Positions 7,383 to 16,009 of a DNA stretch of 32,949 nt are shown here, in pieces. Under the pieces are notes generated by a model. That model searched no databases and was not told the origin of the DNA. It worked only from the letters and a program-made list of their open reading frames with translations. The stretch is from Hyphomicrobium sp. GTDB taxonomy: Bacteria; Pseudomonadota; Alphaproteobacteria; Rhizobiales; Hyphomicrobiaceae. The position numbers and the translations under genes were made by a program. Where the stretch lies: NCBI RefSeq assembly GCF_003987855.1, contig NZ_RXIZ01000021.1, forward strand, positions 52,543-85,491. The letters run 5' to 3'. Position 1 is the stretch's first letter, and each line of letters starts with the position of its first letter.

Positions 7383-8033
7383 TCTTCGGTCCGCCTAGCG
7401 AAGCACGACCACAGGCTGAACGCGATCCAGCTGTCGACCCTACCAAGGGTCCGATTTTCGAATGGAACAGAACGCGAGGTGCCGGAGGACGAGTATCGCG
7501 CGCAATGCTACACGCCACCGTTTGACACTTTGCCCTGGAAGCAAATGGATGATGGAGCTGCGCAACATGGACCGGACGAGGGGCGGAATTCGAACTAGGC
7601 AGGACGCAAAGCTGGAAAAGATGCTCCGATTACTAGTCCTGATATGCGAATCGAATATCAGCCCTTTTCCCACGGGAGAGAGTTTGTTTTCCGCTCCCAA
7701 CCCAAAGTGGACCGCACGCTCATTATTGACGGCTGATTACCCGCATTTCTCGAGGAGCGCTCCTATGCGTAATGGGCTTTGATGCGCCGCCCAAATTGTT
7801 CGCGCTCATCCGGCAGGCCACGATTCGATACCGACTTGCACGGCGGGGTTGGTCGACGATCGTCAACCCCGACTGGTAGCCTTGGTGAAACTCACGGCCA
7901 AATGAAGGTTTTGCCTGCTGCGATGCAGCAAGGCCATAAAGTTGTTGTTGAGCGAATGACCAACATGCTTCAATGATTATGTTGGCCGGTTTTCGATTTA
8001 TGCGGCGAGCACGTCGGCTCCTGGGGACATTGA
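7383..8033. other. Gene-poor stretch between bciA and the AerR-like gene
   Basis: The bciA frame continues open from 7383 to a TAG at 7596-7598, and its second half (EVPEDEYRAQCYTPPFDTLP) looks protein-like although I do not recognise it. A weak TCCGCT/AGTGGA hairpin lies at 7690-7711, and a strong CGGGGTTG/CAACCCCG hairpin at 7844-7871. The rest shows no convincing gene. Confidence 0.4.
7844..7871. repeat. Strong inverted repeat upstream of the AerR-like gene
   Basis: CGGGGTTG at 7844-7851 pairs perfectly with CAACCCCG at 7864-7871 around a 12-base loop that itself contains GACGATCGTC, a palindrome. No T-run follows on either strand, so it is not a standard terminator. It lies about 165 bases ahead of the AerR-like gene. 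Confidence 0.4.
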
Positions 8034-8909
8034 GTGCGGGACAGACTGGCGAGGGTTCAGGTTAGTCTGCAGTGTGAGGATTGGGTTTCAACTCAACGAC
8101 ACGATGGCCAGACGGCCTATGTGCCCGTGGCCGATCTTGCCGCGAAGAGGCGTCTTTCAATTCTCGAACGGGTCGTTAGCGATCATATCGTTCCGCGCCT
8201 GCTCCTAACCGACCGCGTCGCTCTGCCCCCAGAAACGCCGGTCGTAGTTCATCCCAATCTCGCAGACCGGGTGAGCGAGTTCGCGGAACTCGTTATCAAC
8301 CGTGATCCCGCAGCGTCCATCGCCTATTTCGCGGACTTACGCGCCGATGGCTTATCTGTTGAGACGCTATTTCAAGATCTTCTTGCCCCCGCCGCGCGCC
8401 GGCTGGGAGAGCTTTGGGATGAAGACATCAACGATTTTATGGACGTGACGCGGGGTGTCATGACCCTTCAGCTTGTCGTCCATGAATTCAGTTCCGAACT
8501 CCAACGTGAGGTCCGCAGCGTTATTTTGAATAGGCGGGCCTTGCTCATGCCCGTACCCGGCGAGCATCACACTTTTGGGGTATCTTTGGTCGGGGAGCAC
8601 TTCCGAAGCGAAGGATGGCGCGTCTGGGGAGGACCACCGCGATCGATTGACGAGATCGTCGAGTTGGTTGGCGGCCAATGGTTCGACATGATCGGACTAT
8701 CAGCAAGTAGAATTTCGGACCCGGCCGATATTGAATCGCAAATCCGCGCTATACGAAGAGCCTCCCATAACTCTGAGGTCAGGGTTCTTGTCGGGGGTCA
8801 GGTTTTTGTTCGTGATCCTGCCCTGGCGTCTGCCGTAGGCGCCGATGCCACCGCGATCGATGGCCACCAGGCGGTCCTGCAGATAGCCAAGATGATCGGT
8901 GTCGATTGA
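8034..8909 (+). CDS. Cobalamin-binding regulator of the AerR/PpaA type
   Basis: The 291-residue product starts at GTG 8034, with GGGGA about 7 bases upstream. A helical B12-cap region (about 80-160) contains LGELWDEDINDFMDVT followed by a LQLVVHEF helix. A B12-binding Rossmann fold follows (about 165-290), with PVPGEHHTFGVSLVGEHF, whose E-H-H stretch would supply the cobalt-ligating His. The glycine-rich VRVLVGGQVF segment is near the end. AerR/PpaA proteins are cobalamin photoreceptor-type antirepressors of photosynthesis genes. The Trp is followed nine residues later by Val-Thr rather than the Glu-His of CarH-type sensors, which fits AerR. No DNA-binding domain is present. Proximity to bciA supports a photosynthesis link. 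A more general B12-dependent regulator is the alternative. Confidence 0.72.
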   Translation: MRDRLARVQVSLQCEDWVSTQRHDGQTAYVPVADLAAKRRLSILERVVSDHIVPRLLLTDRVALPPETPVVVHPNLADRVSEFAELVINRDPAASIAYFADLRADGLSVETLFQDLLAPAARRLGELWDEDINDFMDVTRGVMTLQLVVHEFSSELQREVRSVILNRRALLMPVPGEHHTFGVSLVGEHFRSEGWRVWGGPPRSIDEIVELVGGQWFDMIGLSASRISDPADIESQIRAIRRASHNSEVRVLVGGQVFVRDPALASAVGADATAIDGHQAVLQIAKMIGVD

Positions 8910-8956
8910 CATGATCTGCTTGGAATCTCATTAAGCTGGGCCAAGGACGCTCGATT

Positions 8957-9247
8957 ATGGAAGACCGTCGCCTCGCTTTGCCCTGGTTCCGATCCGGTGA
9001 TTACGACGAGATTCGCAGGATCATGTCGGACGGCCACAAAATGGCGAATAGCTACGAAGTTTGGCTGAAAGATGCGGAGGCGGAATCCAAAAGAGCTGAA
9101 TCTCATGGGATGCTGGTCGAGCGGGTCATGATCGAGCCCTACGAGTTTGAAGTGTGGTGCGCGGCGAACGGAATGGACAAGGACGGGTACGCTCGAGAGC
9201 TATTTGCCGCCGAGAATGCGGCCTACGATTCGAGAAGCCGAGCCTAA
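8957..9247 (+). CDS. Small conserved-looking hypothetical protein
   Basis: The 96-residue product starts at ATG 8957 with AAGGA about 10 bases upstream and begins 47 bases after the AerR-like gene, so it may share its transcript. It is acidic and soluble, with no membrane segment or signal. LPWFRSGDYDEIRRIMSDG near the N-terminus and PYEFEVWCAANGMDKDG near the C-terminus look like conserved blocks of a rhizobial small-protein family, but I cannot assign a function. Trp- and Tyr-containing blocks and normal codon use support it being real. Confidence 0.65.
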   Translation: MEDRRLALPWFRSGDYDEIRRIMSDGHKMANSYEVWLKDAEAESKRAESHGMLVERVMIEPYEFEVWCAANGMDKDGYARELFAAENAAYDSRSRA

Positions 9248-9710
9248 TCCGGCTAATTGTGGGTGCATCTGGCCGCCTGCGGAGCCTTCGGGTGCCCAAC
9301 GCTTGATTGGCGGGGGAAAATTGAGCTCGTATAAGGAGTTTCCTGGGAAATTCGAACGGTCAGTGAATATTGCGTGCGTCGAGAACTTGGTGTGGACTCA
9401 TGCCAGTCCATCTTCTCGGCCGCCCGGCACTTACAGCACTCACAAAAACCTTAAATCCCGAATCCCAACGCACGCCAGCGATCGTTGGATATGAACAAAT
9501 TACGAGCCCCCTCATCGGCAGTTCATCGACTGGCGAGCGGTGCGATCTCGGGCGAGCGGCGCAGTTTGCCCGCCAGCAGCACGAGATCGTTCAACTTCAA
9601 AGCAGGGTCGAGAAGATCAAGCTTCGCCAAGCCGAGTTGAGGTCTCACTCCGCCGCTCTTGCATCGGAAAACGCAAAAACTCCGCTCTACCCTTCGTTCA
9701 GCAGAGTTCA
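9248..9710. other. Gene-free stretch, probably decayed DNA
   Basis: No convincing gene on either strand. A long plus-strand frame (9370-9972) overlaps the SRAP remnant antisense and lacks family motifs. The stretch probably holds the lost 3' part of the SRAP gene or foreign sequence that replaced it. Confidence 0.4.
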
Positions 9711-10059
9711 TCAGCGAGACTTGCGGTCGTATGTAAAAGTACAGCAATCAAGGCCGAACTCGACGACATACAGAAAGAGCAAAATGCGACGGTTCATGAA
9801 CCGCATCGGCGAACGTCGGCAGTTTGTCGATAGTCTCAGAGCGCGCGTGCATATGCTTCGGTCGAGATGGGTTCTTGTCGCCCTTGGCAGCGAAGCCCCA
9901 ACGCATCGGCACGACCTCACGTTCGCCAGCTTTGTTCAGGCGGATAATGTTTGCGAAGCGCATCGGCGTTGAGACGACTTCACTATCCGTCTCGACCAAT
10001 GGCTGAGAGAACTCGTGCACGTCTCTCCACGATGCCATTTGTGTGAATTTACCGCACAT
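9711..10059 (-). pseudogene. Frameshifted and truncated SRAP-domain (YedK/HMCES-like) gene
   Basis: The frame starting at ATG 10059 begins MCGKFTQ, with the catalytic Cys2 of SRAP proteins, which form DNA-protein crosslinks at abasic sites. It continues with VVPMRWGFAA and HMHARSETIDKLPTFADA (about residues 69-86), all typical of the family. After Ala86 the frame goes off into unrelated residues and stops. In the next frame, from about 9800, FMNRRILLFLYVVEFG follows, which resembles the NRRGILLVRTFNEG continuation of SRAP proteins, so one extra base near 9801 explains the break. The similarity ends near 9711, so the gene is also truncated. Intact family members are about 200 residues long. 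Confidence 0.7.
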
Positions 10060-10129
10060 AAATTTAATCCGGGGGCTAAATCAGAAAACGCTATAATCAA
10101 AAATGGTCGTGCATTATGTGAGGTACTCT

Positions 10130-10657
10130 ATGTCATTTTCCAACAAGGACGAAAGAAGCCTGCTCAGCCACGATGAGTTCGAAGTCGTCAAGTCGTCTCA
10201 TCACCCTGCAATTTACGATCTCGACAAGGATGCTCTGCGAAATTTGGCGCAGAGACTTGAAAGTTTTCAAGACAAAGAGAAGACTTTCACCCGGCAAAAG
10301 CGTCGCGAGATGAAAGGCACTTCGCCTGGACGCGGCAAAAGTTTTCCCGGAACCGCCGAACATCCCGCCATGCGAAAGCAGGTTTTTGCGCAAGCTCTCA
10401 AGCGCGTGAAGAAGGAGCGGGCGCGCCACTACAATCTCGAGGCTAAAGCGGGGCATGTCGAAGCCGCGCACCATGCTCTCGCGCTCCATCGGGCAAATAA
10501 GTTCACGCATCATCCGGCAGCTGGTCAGGCTGCGAGCACGGGACAGAAAGACAAAGGCGGAGCGCCGAAACGTGTTCGCACGCCCGGCGCAAAAATCGGC
10601 AGCATATTGAAGGCGAATGCACGCGGTCAGGCAAAGCGCGATCAACGAGCGAATTGA
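10130..10657 (+). CDS. Basic hypothetical protein, possibly nucleic-acid associated
   Basis: I use ATG 10130, which has GTGAGG 6-8 bases upstream; an ATG at 10103 in frame lacks such a site. The product is 175 residues, strongly basic, and rich in Lys, Arg, Ala and His. It has an acidic N-terminal part (SNKDERSLLSHDEFEVVKSS), a KTFTRQKRREMKG stretch, a central KQVFAQALKRVKKERARH helix and a disordered Lys/Gly/Ala tail. Similar proteins occur in rhizobia from memory, without known function. There is no signal peptide or membrane segment. It lies between decayed DNA and an integrase remnant, so it may be accessory. Confidence 0.6.
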   Translation: MSFSNKDERSLLSHDEFEVVKSSHHPAIYDLDKDALRNLAQRLESFQDKEKTFTRQKRREMKGTSPGRGKSFPGTAEHPAMRKQVFAQALKRVKKERARHYNLEAKAGHVEAAHHALALHRANKFTHHPAAGQAASTGQKDKGGAPKRVRTPGAKIGSILKANARGQAKRDQRAN

Positions 10658-10739
10658 TTAGATTAAAGGACGTCAGCCGGGCAGGGGAGGCGGACGCCCG
10701 ATAAGGGAGCCGGGGGAGAGCGAGCGGACTGATCTTCCC

Positions 10740-10949
10740 ATGACCAAGGCAACGGCACTGGCGCTCAAGTTGGCGCTGGTCACTGCTCAGAGGATCGGGG
10801 AAGTCACCGGCATCGCCATGGCCGAGTTGACGCTGTCCGACATTGCGCCGATCTGGATCATCCCAGGTGAGCGCAGCGAGAACGGCCAGCCCAACCGCGT
10901 GCAGCTGATCGAAGAGGCGAGCACTCTGAGCCCTGAAAGCGCTTGCTAG
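10740..10949 (+). pseudogene. Remnant of a tyrosine recombinase (phage/island integrase)
   Basis: The 69-residue frame matches the start of the integrase catalytic domain. ALKLALVTAQRIGEVTGIAM carries the box-I Arg, and IWIIPGERSENGQPNRVQL is the beta-hairpin segment. The Lys usually found in the S-K-N-G turn of this hairpin is Glu here. The His-x-x-Arg and Tyr boxes are absent because the frame diverges after about residue 58. The gene fragment cannot be functional. It lies about 150 bases from the 3' end of the initiator tRNA gene, a common integration target. Confidence 0.75.
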
Positions 10950-11096
10950 TTTCCGAGCGCACCAGGTGAAGGCGGATTTGTCTTATGACGTCGCATAAGC
11001 GTTTAGCGTACTACTGGCGTACCAACGCGCTGGCGCGTGAAATGCATGGCTAGGCCATGAACTCAATATTTATCCTATTATTCAAACGGTTATGTT

Positions 11097-11173
<77 letters not shown>

Positions 11174-11385
11174 TTACCAAAAGCGCCATCGCTATCACAC
11201 TTGATGCGCTTTGCCGGATAAACAAGGCCGCTCGTTTCGGAGCGGCCGGAGCGCGGGCTATAGCATAAAAAATCCCCGTGGGAACCCCCAGGTGCAAATT
11301 TCTTCAACCTGCCGCCGGAAAGACGGGATTTCCTCGGTGTTCCAGGAAGTTCCACGTTCGCGCGGCATGGTAGAGCGTCGCTTCC

Positions 11386-11757
11386 TCACGGCCCCCGGGT
11401 GATGGTCTTCATCGTGCCAACGTTGAGCCCGGTATGATCGAGAGACTGGGCAATGAGGAAGATGGGCGACTGAGAATTGGCGTTGGAGAGGTGCGCCTTC
11501 TCGGCCCGAAGCGCAGGCTTATTGCGGACCGAGGTCCGGCGCTCGACCTGTGCGGGCTTAGCGGCTTTCGCCTGTCGGGTCTTATGCCGCTCCACGATGG
11601 CTTTGCCGAGGTTGCCCCCAAGACCCATATATCCTTGCGGGCTAGAAGAGAGCGTGAGCGAGGAATCGCTCAGGCTTTGCGCCATGCCACAGGCGGCCCC
11701 GAATGCGGACAAGGCTGCTGACAGCGCCAAAACAGAGAATAGCCGAGTAGACGTCAC
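11386..11757 (-). CDS. Small secreted hypothetical protein
   Basis: The 123-residue product starts at GTG 11757. The first 28 residues form a classic Sec signal peptide: MTSTR, then a hydrophobic Leu/Ala stretch, ending GMAQS. The mature part is Ser-rich at first, contains QGYMGLGGNLGKAIVERHKT, then is basic and Ala/Lys-rich (QAKAAKPAQVERR). The last part includes SPIFLIAQSLDHTG. I know no family for it. The initiator tRNA gene lies downstream on the same strand. No convincing terminator separates them. Confidence 0.6.
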   Translation of the reverse strand: MTSTRLFSVLALSAALSAFGAACGMAQSLSDSSLTLSSSPQGYMGLGGNLGKAIVERHKTRQAKAAKPAQVERRTSVRNKPALRAEKAHLSNANSQSPIFLIAQSLDHTGLNVGTMKTITRGP

Positions 11758-11918
11758 GGGATTTCATCCGATGGATGGTTTTTGCCTTCCATTGAGTCCG
11801 CGATGTTTCGGTTAATAAATAGTTAATTTCCCTGCCTATATCGAAATACTCTATATTTTTGGAAGTCTCGTCGCCTTACGCGGTGATTCCAAACGGCAGG
11901 AATTTACGGGATATCGCG

Positions 11919-13328
11919 TTATTCGTCTTTGCCCGTTTTTTTCAGTGTCGAACCAGCGGATTTGAACTTCATCAAATGGGCGTCATCTGCCGAGCCTTTC
12001 GTTTCGGCAACCACTCCGAACTCCAATGGCTCGTCCTGGGCGTAACGTTTGCCGAGACGATACGCGATCTCTGCACGCGCCGTTTCTACCCCGAGATAAA
12101 ATGCGTGACCCGGATCAGCGCGCGTGTCGAGATGCGGATAGAGCTGGAAGGGATCATCCGATACGTGGTGCCCGTCTCGATTGTAGATATGGACGCCATC
12201 TTCGGCTACCTCGATCCGATAATTGAGATCGCGGATCTCTGAGGCAAGAGACGCGATTTCAGCTGGCGTCGATGCAAAACCCTTTCCATCACGCAGCGCC
12301 ATTAGGCCTGAGCCAAAGCCCTGAGGCAGCGCATTGGCTTTGCGCGCCGCGAAGAATTCTCTGCGTGCTCGATCGAACTCCTTGATCGCCGTGCGGCAGT
12401 GTGGGCTCACTTGCACAGCGAGGACGGCAGTGATGTTAAGCTCGGAGCACATTCCCATGAGAATGGCATTTATGCCTGTCGTATCGGCGTCCGTTAGTTC
12501 TGTTACATTTCCGATTCCCATTAGTATCGGTATTTCCGGCCGCCGTTTCCTTAGATCATAATAGCGCGCTACCGACGCCGTAAAACCGTAGTGAATAGGG
12601 TCGAGAATTGGATCGGCAAAATATGGCCGACCTTTCGCGATCATGATATCGATAACGCGATCGAGAGATGTCATATCGGCCGCGCCGGCCGATATGAGAA
12701 TCGGCGCAGCAGGACCTTCGTCCACGATCGATATTGTCTTTTCGGAAAGGGAAAACAGGTAATCGGCACCTGCGCGCGTGGCTCGCGACAGCTCCTCCGG
12801 ATTAAAGGAATCGACGCTGACCTTGGCGCCATCGGCGTGCAGCGCCGCGATGGCCGCCTCGAGATGGGGGAACGGACTATCGGGCAAGCATCCGAGGTCG
12901 ATGACGTCAGCTCCGTCAGCGCGGTATTTTCGAGAGCGCTCGACAATCTGTTCCGGCGTGAGCAAAGTTGCGTCGACAATTTCGCCAAAAATCTTCACGT
13001 CCTGCTCAGACAAATCGATTTTGCGCGCATCCTGGCCTAGATAAGCCGGCAGATCCGCGATCTCCTCAGGACCCCGCTCAAATCGCGTTCCGAAGTGGTC
13101 CGTCAGGCGTTCCAGGTCACCACGGAACCGCCCTGGCATAATGACGCGATCGGCGTGTTCGGGAAGCTTCAGGCGCCTCTCGACGATCTCCGTGGTCATC
13201 AGCGCCGCGACCTTCACGCCGACATTCGCAACAACAGGCTGAAGATCGGTGGTGGTGAGGTCTTCGGCGACGCGTCTCACTCTGGGTTCTGCCAGCGATC
13301 CAGTCACCAGCACGATGCGCTCGGCCAT
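11919..13328 (-). CDS. DUF6513 / dihydropteroate-synthase-like protein of methylotrophs
   Basis: The 469-residue product has an N-terminal DUF6513-type domain (about 1-130, starting RIVLVTGSLAEPRV) and a dihydropteroate-synthase-like TIM barrel (about 130-370). Barrel blocks are ADGADVIDLGCLPDSPFP, GAKVSVDSFNPEELSRA, PILISAGAAD and PILMGIGNVTELTDADTTG. The C-terminal part (about 370-469) contains YRIEVAEDGVHIYNRDGHH and FYLGVETARAEIAYRLGKRY. Relatives occur in methanogens and in methylotrophs that use tetrahydromethanopterin, where a role in pterin cofactor synthesis is assumed. It is not the folate-pathway FolP, being much longer. It starts at ATG 13328, divergent from cobF, with 137 bases shared between them. 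Confidence 0.82.
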   Translation of the reverse strand: MAERIVLVTGSLAEPRVRRVAEDLTTTDLQPVVANVGVKVAALMTTEIVERRLKLPEHADRVIMPGRFRGDLERLTDHFGTRFERGPEEIADLPAYLGQDARKIDLSEQDVKIFGEIVDATLLTPEQIVERSRKYRADGADVIDLGCLPDSPFPHLEAAIAALHADGAKVSVDSFNPEELSRATRAGADYLFSLSEKTISIVDEGPAAPILISAGAADMTSLDRVIDIMIAKGRPYFADPILDPIHYGFTASVARYYDLRKRRPEIPILMGIGNVTELTDADTTGINAILMGMCSELNITAVLAVQVSPHCRTAIKEFDRARREFFAARKANALPQGFGSGLMALRDGKGFASTPAEIASLASEIRDLNYRIEVAEDGVHIYNRDGHHVSDDPFQLYPHLDTRADPGHAFYLGVETARAEIAYRLGKRYAQDEPLEFGVVAETKGSADDAHLMKFKSAGSTLKKTGKDE

Positions 13329-13465
13329 AGGCGGGCATTTTCCTTTGCAGCTAATCGGCGTGGATTGGCACCGAACGGCTCCGAGCGCAATCTTTCACGC
13401 GTTCCCCATCGACAAAACCCGAAAATTACGGTTTCCGTCGCGTTCGCCATGGAGCTGGGGAAGAC

Positions 13466-14227
13466 ATGAAGAAGGTTCTGGTTATCGGCATCGGCGCCGG
13501 AAATCCCGACTACATCACGATCCAAGCCGTCAAGGCGCTCAACACCGTCGATGTGTTCTTCTTTCTCGATAAGGGCGAAGAGAAGCGAGATCTGGCAGAT
13601 CTCCGGCGCACGATTTGCGAACGGTTCATCGAAGACAAATCATATCGCATCGTCGAAGTTCCTGGCCCCGTCCGCGATCAGGCCGGCGACTACAAATCCG
13701 GCGTGCATGCGTGGCATCGGGAAAAAGCGCAAATCTTCACGACGTTGATTGCCAATGACCTTCCAGAAGGCGGGGTCGGGGCGTTCCTGGTGTGGGGAGA
13801 CCCTTCCCTCTACGACAGCACGCTGCGCGTAATTGATCAAATGCTGGCGCAGGGAGCCGCGACTTTCGAATATGAGATCATTCCGGGCATCACTGCGGTG
13901 CAGGCTCTCGCCGCTGAGCATAAGATCGCGCTCAATCCGATCGGAGAGCCGGTCCACATTACGACGGGGCGCCGTCTAATGGAGGGTCTGCCTGATAAAG
14001 TCGATACCGCCGTCGTCATGCTCGACAATGGCGCCGGCCTCAGAGCGCTTGCCGACGAAAACGTTGAAATCTACTGGGGTGCGTATCTTGGAACACCCGA
14101 TCAGATTCTCATGTCGGGCAAGCTCAGCGAGTGCGTCGACGCAATCGAAGAGGCGCGGGCGGAGGAGCGAGCAAAGAAGGGCTGGATCATGGACACCTAT
14201 CTGCTAAGGCGCGCTCCCAAAACTTAG
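13466..14227 (+). CDS. cobF: Precorrin-6A synthase (deacetylating), CobF
   Basis: CobF methylates C1 of precorrin-5 using S-adenosylmethionine and releases acetate, a step of the aerobic cobalamin pathway. The 253-residue product has the length and layout of the family: VLVIGIGAGNPDYITIQAVKALN at the N-terminus, FFFLDKGEEKRDL, a precorrin-methylase VWGDPSLYDSTLR block at about residue 112, and EIIPGITAVQALAAEHK. The C-terminal half has EPVHITTGRRL and VMLDNGAGLRAL. GGGGAAG lies just upstream of ATG 13466. The stop overlaps that of the convergent LysR gene by 4 bases. No other cobalamin genes are in the window, so it is separated from the main cob cluster. Confidence 0.93.
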   Translation: MKKVLVIGIGAGNPDYITIQAVKALNTVDVFFFLDKGEEKRDLADLRRTICERFIEDKSYRIVEVPGPVRDQAGDYKSGVHAWHREKAQIFTTLIANDLPEGGVGAFLVWGDPSLYDSTLRVIDQMLAQGAATFEYEIIPGITAVQALAAEHKIALNPIGEPVHITTGRRLMEGLPDKVDTAVVMLDNGAGLRALADENVEIYWGAYLGTPDQILMSGKLSECVDAIEEARAEERAKKGWIMDTYLLRRAPKT

Positions 14228-15144
14228 CTTGGATCGGATTCAAACCTGTCCCAAGGCGGCGACTTGCCGAAGCGATCGACGAGAAAATCGATAAAGACGC
14301 GGGTTTTTGCAGCAAGATAGCGGTTGGGCGCATACAGCGCGTGAATCGTCAGATCCGCGGGACGATTTTCCGGAAGCACGGACATCAGCCGACCGGTGGC
14401 AATATCGTCGCCGACTATGAATGTCGGCAAGTTGGCGATGCCGATCCCTTGGACCGCGGCGTCGCGCAGCACGTCGCCGTTGTTGGACGAAAGGCACGCG
14501 CCGATGGCGATCGAGATCGGCTCGCCCTTCTCGGTTAGGTGCCAGCGCTGCATTGACGTCGTATGGCCGTAGCTCAGGCATCGGTGATCGATTAGATCGG
14601 CGGGCGACTCCGGCGTTCCGTGCTTCGCGAGGTACTCTGGAGAGGCGACAAGCGCCAGTCGCGCCGGGGCGATGCGACGGGCGATCAAACTTGAATCCGC
14701 CGGCGTGCCAATTCGCAAAGTAACATCGGCGCCTTCTTCCAGGGGATCGACGAAGCGATCGGTCAGGATCAATTCGACCTTCAGATCGTCGAAGCGGGTC
14801 ATGAAATCGGCGATCGCCTTACCGAGGTACAAGAAGCCGAATGACATCGGCGCGTTCACTTTGAGAATGCCCTTCGGCTCGTCGTGGAGACGGGAGACCT
14901 GCGCTTCCGTCTCCTCGATCTGCGAGAGGATCGAGACACAGCGCTCGTAATAAGCCAGCCCGGCTTCGGTCGGCGTCACGCGGCGGGTCGTGCGATCGAG
15001 AAGTCGCGCTCCCAGGGCCTGCTCGAGCTCCATGACGCCCTTACTGACCGCCGAACGGGTCAGGCCAAGGCGCCTCGCTGCTTCCGCGTAGCTCCCGCTT
15101 GCCACGACCTTGACCAAGGCCCGCATCGCATCGATTTTGTCCAT
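14224..15144 (-). CDS. LysR-family transcriptional regulator
   Basis: From ATG 15144 (MDKIDAMRALVKVV) the product is 306 residues, the usual LysR length. The winged HTH covers about 1-60 (SYAEAARRLGLTRSAVSKGVMELEQALG), followed by the linker helix and a periplasmic-binding-like effector domain (LKVNAPMSFGFLYLGKAIADF onward). The frame remains open to 15285, but those residues are not LysR-like and would cover the promoter region. It diverges from wrbA, so it probably controls the quinone-detoxification genes 15278-18230 and itself. The inducer is likely a quinone or aromatic compound (inference). Confidence 0.88.
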   Translation of the reverse strand: MDKIDAMRALVKVVASGSYAEAARRLGLTRSAVSKGVMELEQALGARLLDRTTRRVTPTEAGLAYYERCVSILSQIEETEAQVSRLHDEPKGILKVNAPMSFGFLYLGKAIADFMTRFDDLKVELILTDRFVDPLEEGADVTLRIGTPADSSLIARRIAPARLALVASPEYLAKHGTPESPADLIDHRCLSYGHTTSMQRWHLTEKGEPISIAIGACLSSNNGDVLRDAAVQGIGIANLPTFIVGDDIATGRLMSVLPENRPADLTIHALYAPNRYLAAKTRVFIDFLVDRFGKSPPWDRFESDPS

Positions 15145-15180
15145 TTGTATCCAATATGGAACCAGACTGATGTTATTTTG

Positions 15181-15211
15181 ATGTATTGAGCAATTTTCGT
15201 CAACGATACAT
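15181..15211. promoter_or_regulatory. Candidate LysR operator between the regulator and wrbA
   Basis: ATGTAT at 15181-15186 and ATACAT at 15206-15211 form an inverted repeat around an AT-rich centre that also contains TTGA and TCAA. A further TGTATCC lies at 15146-15152, next to the regulator start. Divergent placement and AT-richness suit LysR binding, but the spacing is wider than a single T-N11-A site. Confidence 0.35.
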
Positions 15212-15277
15212 ATGTCGAGCATCGGACGGCAGAGCCCCTCCGAAAACAGCGAATTCAAGGTGCTTGGAGACCCGCAC

Positions 15278-15877
15278 ATGACCAAAGTCCTCGTCCTTTA
15301 CTATTCCAGCTACGGTCACATCGAGAAGATGGCCGAGGCCGTGGCGGCTGGCGCACGCGAGGGCGGCGCCGAGGTGGCGATCAAGCGGGTGCCGGAATTG
15401 GTGCCCGAAGAGGTCGCCCGGCAGTCGCACTTCAAGCTCGACCAAGCCGCGCCAATCGCAACGGTCGATGAGCTTCCGAACTACGACGCGATCATCATCG
15501 GTGTGCCGACCCGTTTCGGCAACATGCCTGCCCAGATGAAAAACTTCCTCGACCAGACGGGCGGCCTGTGGTTCGGCGGCAAACTGATCGGCAAGGTCGG
15601 CAGCGTGTTTTCGTCGACGGCTACGCAGCACGGCGGCCAGGAAAGCACGATCCTGTCAACGCATACGGTTCTGCTTCACCACGGGATGGTGATCGTTGGT
15701 TTGCCGTATTCGTTCCAGGGTCAGATGGGTGTCAGCGAAGTGACTGGCGGCTCGCCTTACGGCGCCACGACGATCGCGAATGGCGATGGTTCGCGTCAGC
15801 CGTCGGAGAACGAACTTGCTGGTGCTCGCTTCCAGGGCCGCCACGTCGCGCAGATCGCGGCGAAGCTGAAGGCGTAG
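15278..15877 (+). CDS. wrbA: NAD(P)H:quinone oxidoreductase, WrbA type IV
   Basis: WrbA is an FMN flavoprotein that reduces quinones by two electrons to hydroquinones. From ATG 15278 the product is exactly 199 residues, the standard length, with GGAGA about 9 bases upstream; an in-frame ATG at 15212 is less likely. The FMN phosphate loop is [14 protein letters not shown] (about 8-21). The other FMN-contact regions are [21 protein letters not shown] and [14 protein letters not shown]. It leads an operon with a ring-cleavage dioxygenase, a hydrolase and a flavin reductase. Confidence 0.93.
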   Translation: MTKVLVLYYSSYGHIEKMAEAVAAGAREGGAEVAIKRVPELVPEEVARQSHFKLDQAAPIATVDELPNYDAIIIGVPTRFGNMPAQMKNFLDQTGGLWFGGKLIGKVGSVFSSTATQHGGQESTILSTHTVLLHHGMVIVGLPYSFQGQMGVSEVTGGSPYGATTIANGDGSRQPSENELAGARFQGRHVAQIAAKLKA

Positions 15878-16009
15878 GCCTCGCTAATCCGGATCGTCGC
15901 CACATTGGCGACGGTCCGCTTCCACCGGCAACAATTGAAGCGCCGGAACGATCACTCACATAGCAGATCAAACAGCGATATCCCGTGCAGACGGGAGAAA
16001 GGACCAGCC

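Noticed and set aside
9370-9972. A 200-residue plus-strand open frame
   Set aside because: Its second half is antisense to the recognisable SRAP sequence, and the rest has no family motif.
10660-11096. Second copy of the tRNA 3' end as an attachment site
   Set aside because: Scanning both strands by eye, I found no repeat of the tRNA 3' end in the window; only chance GGATTTGAAC-like matches near 11960 and 14230.
11265-11295. Possible terminator for the small secreted protein gene (TCCC-ACG-GGGA then TTTTTT on the minus strand)
   Set aside because: The stem is only four pairs with a three-base loop, too weak to call.
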